30,703 nucleotides of DNA from JBBRGG01 sp038240875 (GCA_038240875.1 JBBRGG010000008.1:1-30703), one strand, 5' to 3'. Positions 7,393 to 16,123 are shown, numbered from the stretch's first letter. The notes: generated from the letters alone by a model not told the origin. Program-made: numbers and translations.

Positions 7393-8637
7393 ATGACCCA
7401 GGCCCTGAATGTTGCAACTACCGAGTTCGAGCGTCTTGACCGCTGTGCGGATCTCTCACATCGTCCCCGCGTCTTACTCGGCAAAATGGGCTTGGATGGC
7501 CATGACCGCGGCGTCAAGGTTATCGCTCGCGCCCTTCGCGACTCAGGCGTTCACGTCATTTACTCCGGGCTTTGGCAGACGCCAAAGAGCCTAGCCATCT
7601 CGGCGCGCGACGAAGATTGCGACGTTGTATGTGCCTCGATGATGAGCAACTCGCATCTTGTACTTGGCCCCAAGCTGGTTGACGAACTGGCACGACTAGG
7701 CCGTCCTGACTTGCCCGTGTACATGGGCGGCATCCTTCCTCAAGACGACCTTCCCAAGCTCGCCGCCGCGGGCATTGTTAAGTGTTTCACGACTGGCACA
7801 GGCCTGCTCGACATCGTCAAAGCTGTTCGTGGTGCGACCTTTGCCCGCGCTGCAACCATTAAGGCCTTTGACCCATCACGGATGGAATCGCGTGTAGCCC
7901 AGCTTGCTCGCGATATTTCAATTGCACATGGCGGTGGCTCGACGCACGCTGGCTCGACGCACGCTGGCTCGATACATGCCGCAGACAGCAGACAAGTCAG
8001 CACGCTTCGCGCCGGTGTCGCTCGTCGCAAGCCGCGCCACGTCATCGGGATCACCGGCTCTCCCGGCGCGGGCAAGAGCACTCTGGTCGCACAAATGGTC
8101 ACGGAATACACCAGGCGCAGTGCCGCGGGCGATCCAACGTGCCCAGGCCGCTGCGCCGTCGTCGCGTATGACCCGATGAGCCCGATCACCAATGGCGCGC
8201 TGCTAGGCGATCGCTTGCGTGTGGATTTCAACACGCTGGGCGACGCCGCGTATTACCACAGCCTTGCGATCAGTGGCGAGGATTACGCCTCGCTTCCAAC
8301 CATCATTGAGCTGATCGGCGGGGCCTGCGAAGGCAACCACGCCTTCGAGACGCTCTTTGTCGAAACCGTCGGTGCAGGCCAGAACGAGACGAGAATCCGC
8401 CAGCACGTGGGCAAGACAGCGGTGGTTCTAACGCCGGGCATGGGCGACGCGGTGCAGATGGATAAGGCGGGCATACTCGAAATCGCCGACGTGTTCGTGT
8501 GCAATAAGGCCGACCACCCGGGTGAGAACGAACTTGTTCGCGACTTGCGCGAAGTCGCCGGTCGTCGCCCGATTGTCGAAACCGTCGCAACTCGTTCGCA
8601 AGGGGTCACCGAGCTGCTGGATACGCTCCTCGCGTGA
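7393..8637 (+). CDS. Fusion of cobalamin-binding domain and MeaB/ArgK-like G protein
   Basis: 414 residues in two domains. Residues about 25-150 are a B12-binding domain of the methylmalonyl-CoA mutase type: DGHDRG (35-40) is the DxHxxG motif whose His37 ligates cobalt. Residues about 215-414 are a MeaB-like G domain: Walker A GSPGAGKST (222-230), ETVGAGQNE (324-332), NKAD (371-374). In IcmF this same order is followed by a catalytic mutase domain, which is absent here: the protein stops after the G domain. Family residues are changed: DPMSPITNGALLGDR stands where MeaB proteins have roughly DPSSPFTGGAILGDR. The linker carries a (GSTHA)-type repeat at 182-196. Likely role, by inference: chaperone loading or protecting B12 in an acyl-CoA mutase encoded elsewhere. 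No clear ribosome site precedes the ATG. Confidence 0.85.
   Translation: MTQALNVATTEFERLDRCADLSHRPRVLLGKMGLDGHDRGVKVIARALRDSGVHVIYSGLWQTPKSLAISARDEDCDVVCASMMSNSHLVLGPKLVDELARLGRPDLPVYMGGILPQDDLPKLAAAGIVKCFTTGTGLLDIVKAVRGATFARAATIKAFDPSRMESRVAQLARDISIAHGGGSTHAGSTHAGSIHAADSRQVSTLRAGVARRKPRHVIGITGSPGAGKSTLVAQMVTEYTRRSAAGDPTCPGRCAVVAYDPMSPITNGALLGDRLRVDFNTLGDAAYYHSLAISGEDYASLPTIIELIGGACEGNHAFETLFVETVGAGQNETRIRQHVGKTAVVLTPGMGDAVQMDKAGILEIADVFVCNKADHPGENELVRDLREVAGRRPIVETVATRSQGVTELLDTLLA
7936..7980 (+). repeat. Three 15-bp in-frame tandem repeats in the B12/G-protein linker
   Basis: ggctcgacgcacgct occurs at 7936-7950 and 7951-7965 perfectly, then a third diverged copy at 7966-7980. They encode GSTHA, GSTHA and GSIHA in the linker between the two domains. 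Confidence 0.9.
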
Positions 8638-8732
8638 TCGCGCGCACCACGACTCGTTGTGTGGCCAGCCACGCACGCGATGTATATTGACCGCACTCAG
8701 GATTGCAGGGCGGCGGAGCCGCGGAGGTTTGG

Positions 8733-9761
8733 ATGGTTCTCGGGCATATGGATCACAACGACGACATCGGCATTAATCCATCCCAGGGCGAGTCGGTAGC
8801 CGCGCCCGTCGAGTCTTTTGACACTTCTACCAACGAGCAAGTTGAAAGCGCGAGCGCAACCACTCCAAATCGATCCAAAAAGCGTGGCGAACGCGGTGCG
8901 CGAACCGCTCGATCTGCCGGTGCAGAGTCCACTAGCGCGCGACCGGTCGAAGTCGTGCCCGCTGAGTTTACTTTGGGCCAAGTCGCCACCGAACCAGCTT
9001 TCTCAGAACCAGCTTTCTCAGAACCAGCTTTCTCTGAACCAGCTTTCTCTGAACCAGCCGCACCAATTTCATGCGATCACTTGCCACCGATCTTTGATCG
9101 TGTCGAAGCGATCCTCCTCAGCACAGATCGGCCACTTCCCGTCGAGCGCATCGCAATTGCGTTGGGCCTTGTCCTCGATGAGCCCTCGCTGATTCACGCG
9201 TCTTCGCCAGCGTCATCAGCCCTCGGGTCAACAGCTCAAGAGCTTTCATTCGACAGCGAACAACCTACAACACTCAAGCCCAAGTCCAAACGTGTTAAAG
9301 CGAGCAAGCCTCGCGCTCCTGTCGGTGATGCGCTTGCTCGCGTGCGCGACGCCGTAGACTTGCTCAATGCGGCGTATGAGCGCGATGGACGCAGCTTCCG
9401 CATCGAGCCCGTTGCTGGCGGGTATCGCGTGATGACCCTCTCGAAATACGCACCCGATGTCGCACGACTACGCAACGCTAAAGTCTCGGCGAAGCTCAGC
9501 CGTGCTTCGGTTGAGACTCTCGCGATCATCGCGTACAAGCAACCCATCACGCGTGCCGAGCTCGAAGCAATCCGTGGCGTCTCGTGTGGCGAAGTGTTAA
9601 AGAGCCTGCTCGAACGCCGCCTGGTGACGATCAAGGGCCGGGCCGAGGAGCTTGGTCGTCCCATGCTCTATGGCACAACTCGCGAGTTCCTTGATCACTT
9701 TGGGCTTCCTTCGATCAAAGACCTTCCCACCGTAGAAGAATTGCGTGCAACTGGCGTGTAG
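8733..9761 (+). CDS. scpB: Segregation and condensation protein B (ScpB)
   Basis: 342-residue ScpB, which with ScpA (kleisin) and SMC forms the bacterial condensin that organises and segregates the chromosome. The second winged-helix domain (about 250-325) is highly typical: LSRASVETLAIIAYKQPITR, EAIRGVSCGEVLKSLLER, ELGRPMLYGTT, FLDHFGL. The ATG at 8733 is chosen for its GGAGG site (GGAGG-TTTGG-ATG). The protein is longer than usual ScpB (roughly 180-220 aa) for two reasons: a disordered N-terminus of about 110 residues with a 4-fold EPAFS repeat, and a low-complexity insert of about 50 residues (around 147-195, rich in Ser, Ala and Lys) inside the first winged-helix domain. scpA lies 20 kb away on the same strand. 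The gap to the DUF58 gene is 61 bp and holds a 13-bp palindrome (9770-9782). Confidence 0.93.
   Translation: MVLGHMDHNDDIGINPSQGESVAAPVESFDTSTNEQVESASATTPNRSKKRGERGARTARSAGAESTSARPVEVVPAEFTLGQVATEPAFSEPAFSEPAFSEPAFSEPAAPISCDHLPPIFDRVEAILLSTDRPLPVERIAIALGLVLDEPSLIHASSPASSALGSTAQELSFDSEQPTTLKPKSKRVKASKPRAPVGDALARVRDAVDLLNAAYERDGRSFRIEPVAGGYRVMTLSKYAPDVARLRNAKVSAKLSRASVETLAIIAYKQPITRAELEAIRGVSCGEVLKSLLERRLVTIKGRAEELGRPMLYGTTREFLDHFGLPSIKDLPTVEELRATGV
8991..9050 (+). repeat. Four 15-bp in-frame tandem repeats in scpB
   Basis: gaaccagctttctca (twice) and gaaccagctttctct (twice) run head to tail, with the start of a fifth copy at 9051. They encode EPAFS four times in the disordered N-terminus. Near-identity of the DNA indicates recent expansion. 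Confidence 0.95.
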
Positions 9762-9822
9762 TCGCTCGCGAACAAGTTGTTCTTTGTACACACTTGATTG
9801 ATGCGAAAAGGATCCTCGCGAA

Positions 9823-11352
9823 GTGCCCGAACCGATACGTGACAACCGGGATCGGCCCACAGCAGTGCGGACTAGTCGCTCTGCAAGCGATGCCTCGTCA
9901 CGCGATCATGCAACCGGCGAATGGGCTTCGTTAAAGGTTGTTGCTCGCCGCTACCACCTTCACTTCCCAGGAGTGGTCTATTGCACGACCACCGTCATCC
10001 TTGTGCTGGGCGCGATCAATGGCCAGAACAATCTTCTCTTCTGGCTCTTTGGGCTCGCTGTTGGCGGGTTGATTGTCTCCGGCTTTTTAAGCGGTGCTGC
10101 GTTGATGGGGATCGAGCTTTCGCGCGAGCTTCCAATGGCTGGAGCAGTGGGCGAAGAGTCAACCATTCGCTACCGCATCCGAAACAAAAACCGCTTACTG
10201 CCGGTTTTCGCCCTCACCGTGGAAGAGCTTCCAAGACCGCCGCTTTCGCTTGGTCCAGAGCGACCCACGCCCAACTGGCCAACAAAGTTCCGCGAGATCA
10301 TCGGCTATGGACCCTACATCAAGCCGCGCGGCCAGACCGTAGTCGAGGCTCGCGTCACGCCTCACACACGAGGCCAGGCAACATTTGATTGCGTCCGCGT
10401 CTGGTCCACGTTTCCCTTCGGGCTTGCAAAGAAAAGTGTCACCTTCGGCGGTAACGCAGCGGTTGGGGTTCGTCCGCGCGTGATCCAAGTTGATCCCGCG
10501 CTCTTTGATCAAGCCGGTGGCCGGGGCGATCGCTCCTCGGGTTGGCGTCGTCGCAGCATCGAAGGCGAGTTTTATTCGCTGCGCGAGTATGTGCCGGGTG
10601 ATTCTCTTCGCGCTATTGCCTGGAAACCATCGGCGAAGCGCGATATGCCCCTAGTATGCGAAAGCTCGCAAGCCGGAGGTAGCCGCGTATGGATTGTGCT
10701 TGATGCACGTGGCGCAACCGGCGATCGTGCCTTTGAGCGAGCGGTATCCGTAGCCGCGGGCGCGTGTGCTGCAGGTGTTATGAAGGGGCTTCGCATTGGG
10801 CTAGCCGCAGGCGATGGCAGGCTGCTTGAAGGTGCGCGCGATGGCTCACGCCATGTGAGCGAACTCTTCGATGCGCTGGCTGTTGTCCAAGGCACGAGCG
10901 AGATCGGTTCGGAAGATCTTGAGCCAGGCGTGCGCCGAATCACGCCTTCGACCGTGGGCCGCGATGGAGTGGTCTTTATCACCGCAGGTTCAACCGATGA
11001 TGCTTCGCCGGATTCGACCGACGCCTTGCACGCGTCGGGTGCGTGGCATACAAATCAAACGTTCGTGCTCGATGCCATGAAACCGCAACTTGGTGAGGAA
11101 ACCACGCGAGATTCATCGGATGGTGATATAGCAAAGGGAATGGGTTCTGCCAGCGTAGGTGAACTTGGCATCGCGGCCAAACCCTCATTCAACCTGGCAC
11201 AATTCGATCTCAACGCAATCGACCCGGCTCGTCTGTGGGCGTGGTCGCGAGCAACGGTACTTAGCACATTTATTCCAAAAATCGACTCGAACCAGCGCAC
11301 CGATAATGCTCCCTTATCGAAAGACCCTGCGAAGAGAAGGGGAGTTCGATGA
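9823..11352 (+). CDS. DUF58 membrane-anchored protein
   Basis: 509 residues. After a hydrophilic N-terminus, two hydrophobic helices (about 48-66 and 70-95) anchor the protein. The DUF58 signature follows: STFPFGL (195-201), then EGEFYSLREYVPGDSLRAIAW (247-267) leading to PSAKR, the FxxLReYxpGDxxRxIdW consensus. A vWA-like fold follows (VWIVLDARG). The C-terminal 120 residues are poorly conserved and low in complexity. DUF58 proteins usually occur with a MoxR ATPase and a transglutaminase-like membrane protein; the second partner follows directly with a 4-bp ATGA overlap, meaning translational coupling. No MoxR gene is present here. Exact role unknown, probably cell-envelope assembly. The GTG start is tentative: AAGGA lies 12 nt upstream, rather far. 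Confidence 0.88.
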   Translation: MPEPIRDNRDRPTAVRTSRSASDASSRDHATGEWASLKVVARRYHLHFPGVVYCTTTVILVLGAINGQNNLLFWLFGLAVGGLIVSGFLSGAALMGIELSRELPMAGAVGEESTIRYRIRNKNRLLPVFALTVEELPRPPLSLGPERPTPNWPTKFREIIGYGPYIKPRGQTVVEARVTPHTRGQATFDCVRVWSTFPFGLAKKSVTFGGNAAVGVRPRVIQVDPALFDQAGGRGDRSSGWRRRSIEGEFYSLREYVPGDSLRAIAWKPSAKRDMPLVCESSQAGGSRVWIVLDARGATGDRAFERAVSVAAGACAAGVMKGLRIGLAAGDGRLLEGARDGSRHVSELFDALAVVQGTSEIGSEDLEPGVRRITPSTVGRDGVVFITAGSTDDASPDSTDALHASGAWHTNQTFVLDAMKPQLGEETTRDSSDGDIAKGMGSASVGELGIAAKPSFNLAQFDLNAIDPARLWAWSRATVLSTFIPKIDSNQRTDNAPLSKDPAKRRGVR

Positions 11353-13613
11353 GGCTACATTGGCGTCTGCGTATCGCCGTGCTACTCAGCGTGCTCCTCG
11401 CGCAGGTCGCATATGGCATGTCCGAACATGATCCCGCGCTCACGCTCGCCGTTATCATCGCTTCGATTGCTGGATGGTGGTTCAGCGAGTTCAAGCCCGG
11501 TCGCGGCTTTCCTCGCTGGCTTACCAATCTCGTGCTTGTGGGCGTGATCGTCGGCGCAGTTTGGCGCGTATCGATGGGTGGTGTACTGGTCTCGGCCTTC
11601 ACCGGCTTCCTCGCCACCCTGCTCGTCATCAAGCTGTGGGAGCGAAGAAAGCCACTCGACTATGGCCAGCTCTTGACCATGTCCCTGTTCCTGTTGGTCG
11701 GTGCAACCTTGACCGACAACTCGTTAACCGTGGGCCTGAGTGTCGTCGCCTTCTTACCGGTCTTTGTTACGGCGGTCATGCTCTATCAGTTGTACGGGCC
11801 GGTTTTTCGGGCGATTCCCAATGCTAACCCAGCCACGAACGATCCCAGAACTGTCGATGCGAGCGTAAGGCGGCTCTTCATTCCACTCGAACGAGCCCGA
11901 GGCGGTTGGCTGCTTCTCTACGGCCTCGCTACCTTCGCCGTCATAGCCTCAGCAAGTATTGCGATCGTTGTGTTCATTCTTGTTCCGCGAGGGATCGGGC
12001 TAGGCCGAATGGGAGAGTTTGGCCGCGCAAACTCGGGCCGAACCACGGGCTTTACTGATCGTGTTGAACTAGGGCAAGGTGGGCTGATCTCGCAAAGCCA
12101 GATGCGTGTGCTGGAGATGCGGGTTGAGAATCGCAATCCAAGGGCCGCGGTAAGCGATGGATTCGTTCGTTATTTGCGAGGCGCGGTACTTGAAAGATAT
12201 GAAGCTGGCGCATGGACCAAGATCGGGATTGAGTCGCGCATCCCCGATCGTCGTCGTGTTGAGCTCACGCAAACCGAGCACTTTCTTCAGGTCCCCGATT
12301 ACCAATACGCAACCCGCCAGGAGATCACGATTCTTGGCGTTCCAACGGGCGAAACCCCGCTTTTTTCGCTCTACAAACCGTATGGGGTTTCGTTCCAAGA
12401 CCTCCAGTTCAACGATGTTTCGTTCGATCAGGTGACCGCGGTTTTGAGCCGTAGAGGGCCAGCCGGACAACTTCGGTATTCGGTCGATAGCTATAACGAT
12501 CCGACAGATGAACTCGTTGATTTGGGCGTCCTTGAAGAGCCCGCATTTGCGAGGAAAGAGGCACTCGACATCTTTCTCGCGCAGCGACAAACCACCGGCT
12601 TTCCATCACGCAAAATCCAGGAACTGGCTACGTCGATCCTTCGCGATCGCAAGATCGAGCCAGACCCATCGAAGCGTTTGCCCGAGGAAGATATCGCGGC
12701 CGCTCGCGCGCTGCGCGTGCATCTTGAACAACGTGCGAGTTACACGCTTGACATCCTTGCAGCGCCGCAAGGCACGGATCCCATCGAGTGGTTCCTCTTT
12801 GACGCGCGATCTGGGCACTGCGAGTACTTTGCCTCTGCGCTCGCGGCACTTTGTCGAAGCGTGGGCATCAACGCGCGAGTGGTCACCGGCTATGTTGCAG
12901 GTGAGTACGACCAGCAAGGCGATGTGTACATCGTTCGCGCATCTAACGCGCACGCATGGGTCGAGGCACGCGTCGGGCCCTCGCGATGGATCACGCTCGA
13001 CGCTACGCCGCCATCGGACTTGCAGCGGATCTCGTCGCCTTCGGCATCACTTAGCGGTCGATTCTGGCGTTGGCTCGATGGTGCCGAGAATATCTGGTCG
13101 AGTCAGATTGTTAGTTATGACACTCGTTCGCAAGAGCAACTCTTGGGCCGCGGCATGCGCTCGCCCGCGGTTGATCGTGGCGTTGAGTGGTTCCGAAATC
13201 TTCTGAATGGCTCGTCGGGGCCATCGGGCGCGAGCAGGATCACAGTTGATCTGAGCAGGCTCGCCTTAGGCCTTGTTCTCTTTATTGTTGGTGGAGTGAT
13301 TGTGTGGCTTGCGATTCGCAAGCGCGGCGCACGCATCCGCCCTCTACACAATGCGTATCCAATTGGCGCATACGAGGTAGCCGTGCGCGATGCCTTGCTG
13401 CGTTCCCTTGCAAAGCGAGGCCATCCAAAGCCCACGTACGCGCCGCTCCTGACCCATGCCCGAACTATCGAAGATCCAGCTCTTTCGCGCGATGCGATCA
13501 TGCTCGCGCAGCGGTTGTATGACGCGGTCTTTGGAGGTCGACCTATCCAGTCCGCCGAATCCCGGTCGCTCATCTCCAAGGCAAAGCGATTAACGCGTGC
13601 AACCCGCGGCTAA
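11349..13613 (+). CDS. TgpA-like transglutaminase-domain membrane protein
   Basis: 754 residues. The N-terminal third has about six transmembrane helices (first at about 7-23, last at about 190-213; DUF3488/TgpA-type). A large periplasmic part contains a transglutaminase-core domain with the papain-like triad: Cys491 (RSGHCEYFASALA), His535 (SNAHAWVEA) and Asp551 (WITLDATPP). A further helix (about 636-657) is followed by a cytoplasmic DUF4129-like tail. The start ATG overlaps the stop of the DUF58 gene and has its own GGGGAG site. TgpA in Pseudomonas is an essential inner-membrane protein of this architecture; its substrate is not known, and the role here is presumed to be envelope-related. 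All catalytic residues are present, so it is probably active. Confidence 0.92.
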   Translation: MRLHWRLRIAVLLSVLLAQVAYGMSEHDPALTLAVIIASIAGWWFSEFKPGRGFPRWLTNLVLVGVIVGAVWRVSMGGVLVSAFTGFLATLLVIKLWERRKPLDYGQLLTMSLFLLVGATLTDNSLTVGLSVVAFLPVFVTAVMLYQLYGPVFRAIPNANPATNDPRTVDASVRRLFIPLERARGGWLLLYGLATFAVIASASIAIVVFILVPRGIGLGRMGEFGRANSGRTTGFTDRVELGQGGLISQSQMRVLEMRVENRNPRAAVSDGFVRYLRGAVLERYEAGAWTKIGIESRIPDRRRVELTQTEHFLQVPDYQYATRQEITILGVPTGETPLFSLYKPYGVSFQDLQFNDVSFDQVTAVLSRRGPAGQLRYSVDSYNDPTDELVDLGVLEEPAFARKEALDIFLAQRQTTGFPSRKIQELATSILRDRKIEPDPSKRLPEEDIAAARALRVHLEQRASYTLDILAAPQGTDPIEWFLFDARSGHCEYFASALAALCRSVGINARVVTGYVAGEYDQQGDVYIVRASNAHAWVEARVGPSRWITLDATPPSDLQRISSPSASLSGRFWRWLDGAENIWSSQIVSYDTRSQEQLLGRGMRSPAVDRGVEWFRNLLNGSSGPSGASRITVDLSRLALGLVLFIVGGVIVWLAIRKRGARIRPLHNAYPIGAYEVAVRDALLRSLAKRGHPKPTYAPLLTHARTIEDPALSRDAIMLAQRLYDAVFGGRPIQSAESRSLISKAKRLTRATRG

Positions 13614-13977
13614 GGCACAACGCTCAACGAACCCTTCTCCTTTGCTGTACACGACCACGCGTACAAAGCGGGTACTTTGTGTATGCGTTGATTATCGGGT
13701 CGTTCAAGCGCAGTTGTATCTTCGAGAACATTGGCAAACATGGTCGCTTTGGGGGGATTCTGACGACTGTGCCAACATCTTATGAACGTTGCCTAGATGG
13801 CGTCATTTCCACCAAGATTCCGTGCGTCGGCAACGTCGATAGAAATTCAACTTAACGCCGTGATGTAAAGCGCGGCGGCCTTTTGATTGCTTGTCTCGTT
13901 GTAGTTTGTTGCCGTTTGTTTGTTTAGGGTTGGCATTCTCGCTGGTAGTTCATTCGCATTACACAAAGGAGCACAGG
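13614..13977. other. Intergenic region before the PilZ-type gene
   Basis: No gene is supported in these 364 bp. ACAAAG-CGGGTA-CTTTGT (13663-13680) is a perfect 6-bp hairpin that may help end the DUF58/transglutaminase transcript, although no U-run follows. The rest should contain the promoter of the next gene; I see no clear one. Confidence 0.4.
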
Positions 13978-14850
13978 GTGCCTGCATCTCGATCTCGAAC
14001 CGAGCGGTGGCGTGAATGCCTCGAGCAAATCCACGAACGCAGTGGTGGCGTCGAATTTGCAATCGATCACGGCTCGCACACCCCAAGCTATCCAGGCGAA
14101 GCCCCGCCCCCCGATGTCATGTGGCGCGTCCGCGTTTTCGCCCTTGGCGAACGCGAACTTCTCGTCGAACGCCCCAGCGCAATGACCCAGGCACTCGATC
14201 TTGCCCCCGGCGTGATCGTCGTAGTTGTCATGTCTATCGGGCAGAATCGTTGGATGTTCCGCTCGCGCATCTTGGGTACACCTGCCGACGGGCCTACGCC
14301 ATTTACTACTAAATTGGGCGGTGTACGCCTTTTGCTCCCCGATACAGTTGAACGATGCTCGCGGCGAGAGTTCATGCGCACAAGCGTTGCCAGCCTCACC
14401 CTTCCACGTGTCGAAGGGTTCCCCATCCTTGACCCTACTTCGGTGCCCGACGCCGACGCCGCCAATGAACGTATCTTCAATGCCCACATGGACGGGGGGA
14501 CGGCTTGGCAAGAAGGTACTCACCTCCCTATGCCGGTTGTCGGTCCGGGGTTCGGCGCACGACTTATGAACGTCGGTGGTGGCGGCATCGGGTTGCTCAT
14601 CGAACGTGGTGAAACTGGCGCGGTTGATCGTGCTCGTTATTTATGGCTGCGGTTGCACCTGCCACCACACTTGCCTTCGCCTTTATGCGTGGTGGGAAAG
14701 GCCGTGCACACGCATCTTGATAGCGGGCAGAACGTGTATGCGGGTGTTGCCTTTGACTTTGCCTTAAATCCTTCACACCAAGCATTTGTGGTCGCGCAGC
14801 TGAGCCGCTATGCGAGTTTGGCGCAAGGTGTTCGTGCGAAGGCGGCGTAA
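13978..14850 (+). CDS. PilZ-domain protein, YcgR-like (probable c-di-GMP effector)
   Basis: 290 residues from a GTG start, chosen because AAAGGAG ends 6 nt before it; an upstream in-frame extension to 13891 has no ribosome site. The N-terminal half (about 45-115) resembles the YcgR N-terminal beta domain. A PilZ-type domain starts at RRxxxR (CSRREFMRTSV, Arg129/130 and Arg134), the arginine motif that grips cyclic di-GMP. The second motif, usually (D/N)xSxxG, reads NVGGGGIG (198-205): the Asn and the last Gly are kept but Ser is replaced by Gly. Binding is therefore plausible but not certain. YcgR relatives slow flagella or control secretion in response to c-di-GMP; no motility gene is nearby. 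Single-gene unit, convergent with nuoB. Confidence 0.7.
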   Translation: MPASRSRTERWRECLEQIHERSGGVEFAIDHGSHTPSYPGEAPPPDVMWRVRVFALGERELLVERPSAMTQALDLAPGVIVVVVMSIGQNRWMFRSRILGTPADGPTPFTTKLGGVRLLLPDTVERCSRREFMRTSVASLTLPRVEGFPILDPTSVPDADAANERIFNAHMDGGTAWQEGTHLPMPVVGPGFGARLMNVGGGGIGLLIERGETGAVDRARYLWLRLHLPPHLPSPLCVVGKAVHTHLDSGQNVYAGVAFDFALNPSHQAFVVAQLSRYASLAQGVRAKAA

Positions 14851-14882
14851 ACAGCACTGAATGTGCGCACAAACAGGGTAAC

Positions 14883-14902
14883 TCGTGACCAGTCGTGACC
14901 AG
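14883..14902. repeat. Tandem 10-bp duplication
   Basis: tcgtgaccag occurs twice head to tail (14883-14892, 14893-14902) between two convergent genes. Short local duplication; no function seen. Confidence 0.7.
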
Positions 14903-14904
14903 TC

Positions 14905-14952
14905 GAGACACAACAAAGCTAAACGCCGCCAATACATCTGGCGCGTGGCGGC
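14905..14952 (-). terminator. Probable terminator of nuoB
   Basis: On the minus strand GCCGCC (14952-14947) pairs with GGCGGC (14930-14925), with an alternative inner stem CGCCA/TGGCG, and is followed by the T-rich stretch GTTTAGCTTTGTTGTGTC. It lies about 45 bp after the nuoB stop. The loop of the longer stem is large. Confidence 0.5.
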
Positions 14953-14996
14953 CGTGTATGGTGTAAGCCATTACAAACGATTGATTTACGTGGGCC

Positions 14997-15560
14997 TTAG
15001 ACGTGAACCGTCAAGCCGACGGGCTGTGGGCGTGGGGAGTGGGTTGGTTGAACTACTACGCCCAGAGGGAGGCGTTTGCCGCCGGGTGGCGGGAGCCCTT
15101 CTTGATCAATGTGGCGTTGAATAGCCATGATGCCTTCGATGAGCATTTCGGGGCGTGGCGGGCAGCCTGGAATGTAGATATCGACTGGGATGAACTGATC
15201 GCATCCTTGGACGACAGCATACGTGTCGAAGACGCCACCAGTTGAGGCGCAGGCACCCATCGAGATGACCCACTTGGGCTCGGCCATCTGCTCATAGATG
15301 CGCTGAAGAACAGGCATGGTCTTGATTGAGATTCGCCCGGCGACAATTAAGAGATCGGCTTGGCGAGGGCTAAACCGCATGACTTCGGCACCGAAGCGGG
15401 CCAGGTCGAACCGAGAGCAGGCGGTTGCCATGAGTTCGATGCCGCAGCAAGCCGTGGCAAAGGGCATAGGCCAAACGCTGGAACGGCGCGACCAGTTAAT
15501 GACGCGCTGAAGCTGTGTGGTGAGAAAGCCATCTACAGGGAGTGCGGTTTCGATACCCAT
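14997..15560 (-). CDS. nuoB: NADH-quinone oxidoreductase subunit B (NuoB)
   Basis: 187-residue peripheral-arm subunit of respiratory complex I, holding cluster N2, the last Fe-S centre before quinone. The four cluster cysteines are present: the adjacent pair Cys38-Cys39 (ATACCGIELMA), Cys104 (SMGACASTGG) and Cys133 (YIPGCPPRPE). Its length is normal, with a Pro-rich C-terminal tail. It stands alone: neither neighbour is a nuo gene, although nuoB normally sits between nuoA and nuoC. The ATG at 15560 has only a distant GGAG (about 12 nt). The 287-bp upstream gap contains a perfect TTGACA on the minus strand near 15655 but no matching -10. Confidence 0.95.
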   Translation of the reverse strand: MGIETALPVDGFLTTQLQRVINWSRRSSVWPMPFATACCGIELMATACSRFDLARFGAEVMRFSPRQADLLIVAGRISIKTMPVLQRIYEQMAEPKWVISMGACASTGGVFDTYAVVQGCDQFIPVDIYIPGCPPRPEMLIEGIMAIQRHIDQEGLPPPGGKRLPLGVVVQPTHSPRPQPVGLTVHV

Positions 15561-15847
15561 AGGTCGGTGTGCTCCGCGAGTGCGTGTACGAAGGTAGCTG
15601 GGGTGAAAGGCGAGCGAGGGAATGGGGGGGATGGAAGTCGTGAATCAAAAACTGTCAAAGGACGGTAAGCAGTTCGTCGCGAGATAGAGTGTAGATGAAG
15701 CGAAAGTGGATAGAAGGTGGATACATGGACCGGATTTAGGAGAATGGTAGCAAAAGGTGGGGGTGATAGTGGGGACTAACTCTGAGCAATGCCTAGGAGA
15801 TAAAGATTTTACTACGGGAATTTGTCAGTGGTCTTTACGAGAGGTAT

Positions 15848-16123
15848 TTACCAGGTGCGTCTGCGGGTGGGTTTGATCTTATTTGTGTTGGCTTCGGGTT
15901 CGGGCTCGCCTCTGAGCCAGTCGACGGCGCGGTCGGCTGCGGTGTTGGAGCGGTATTCGGACTCGACCGAGCCAGCACCTAAACCTTTTGACTTGACTGT
16001 TCGCGTGTAGCACCCTTGGAGCATGAAGAGAGAGGCAACGCACGCCAAGGCTGCCAACGTGGAGACGCTGCGAAGCGAAACGTTTGCAGTTGAATTTGAT
16101 AGTGTGCGATTTCTAAACCACAT
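15848..16123 (-). CDS. Small predicted lipoprotein
   Basis: 91 residues with a lipoprotein signal: basic start, hydrophobic core and lipobox LQGC with Cys38 as the lipidated residue. The mature part is only about 54 residues, polar, with no recognised domain, ending in a basic tail (KPTRRRTW). The ATG at 16123 follows an AGGAG site 6 nt upstream. It lies only 20 bp downstream of the YihY/BrkB gene on the same strand, so the two are probably co-transcribed and the lipoprotein may assist that membrane protein. Function unknown. Confidence 0.75.
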   Translation of the reverse strand: MWFRNRTLSNSTANVSLRSVSTLAALACVASLFMLQGCYTRTVKSKGLGAGSVESEYRSNTAADRAVDWLRGEPEPEANTNKIKPTRRRTW

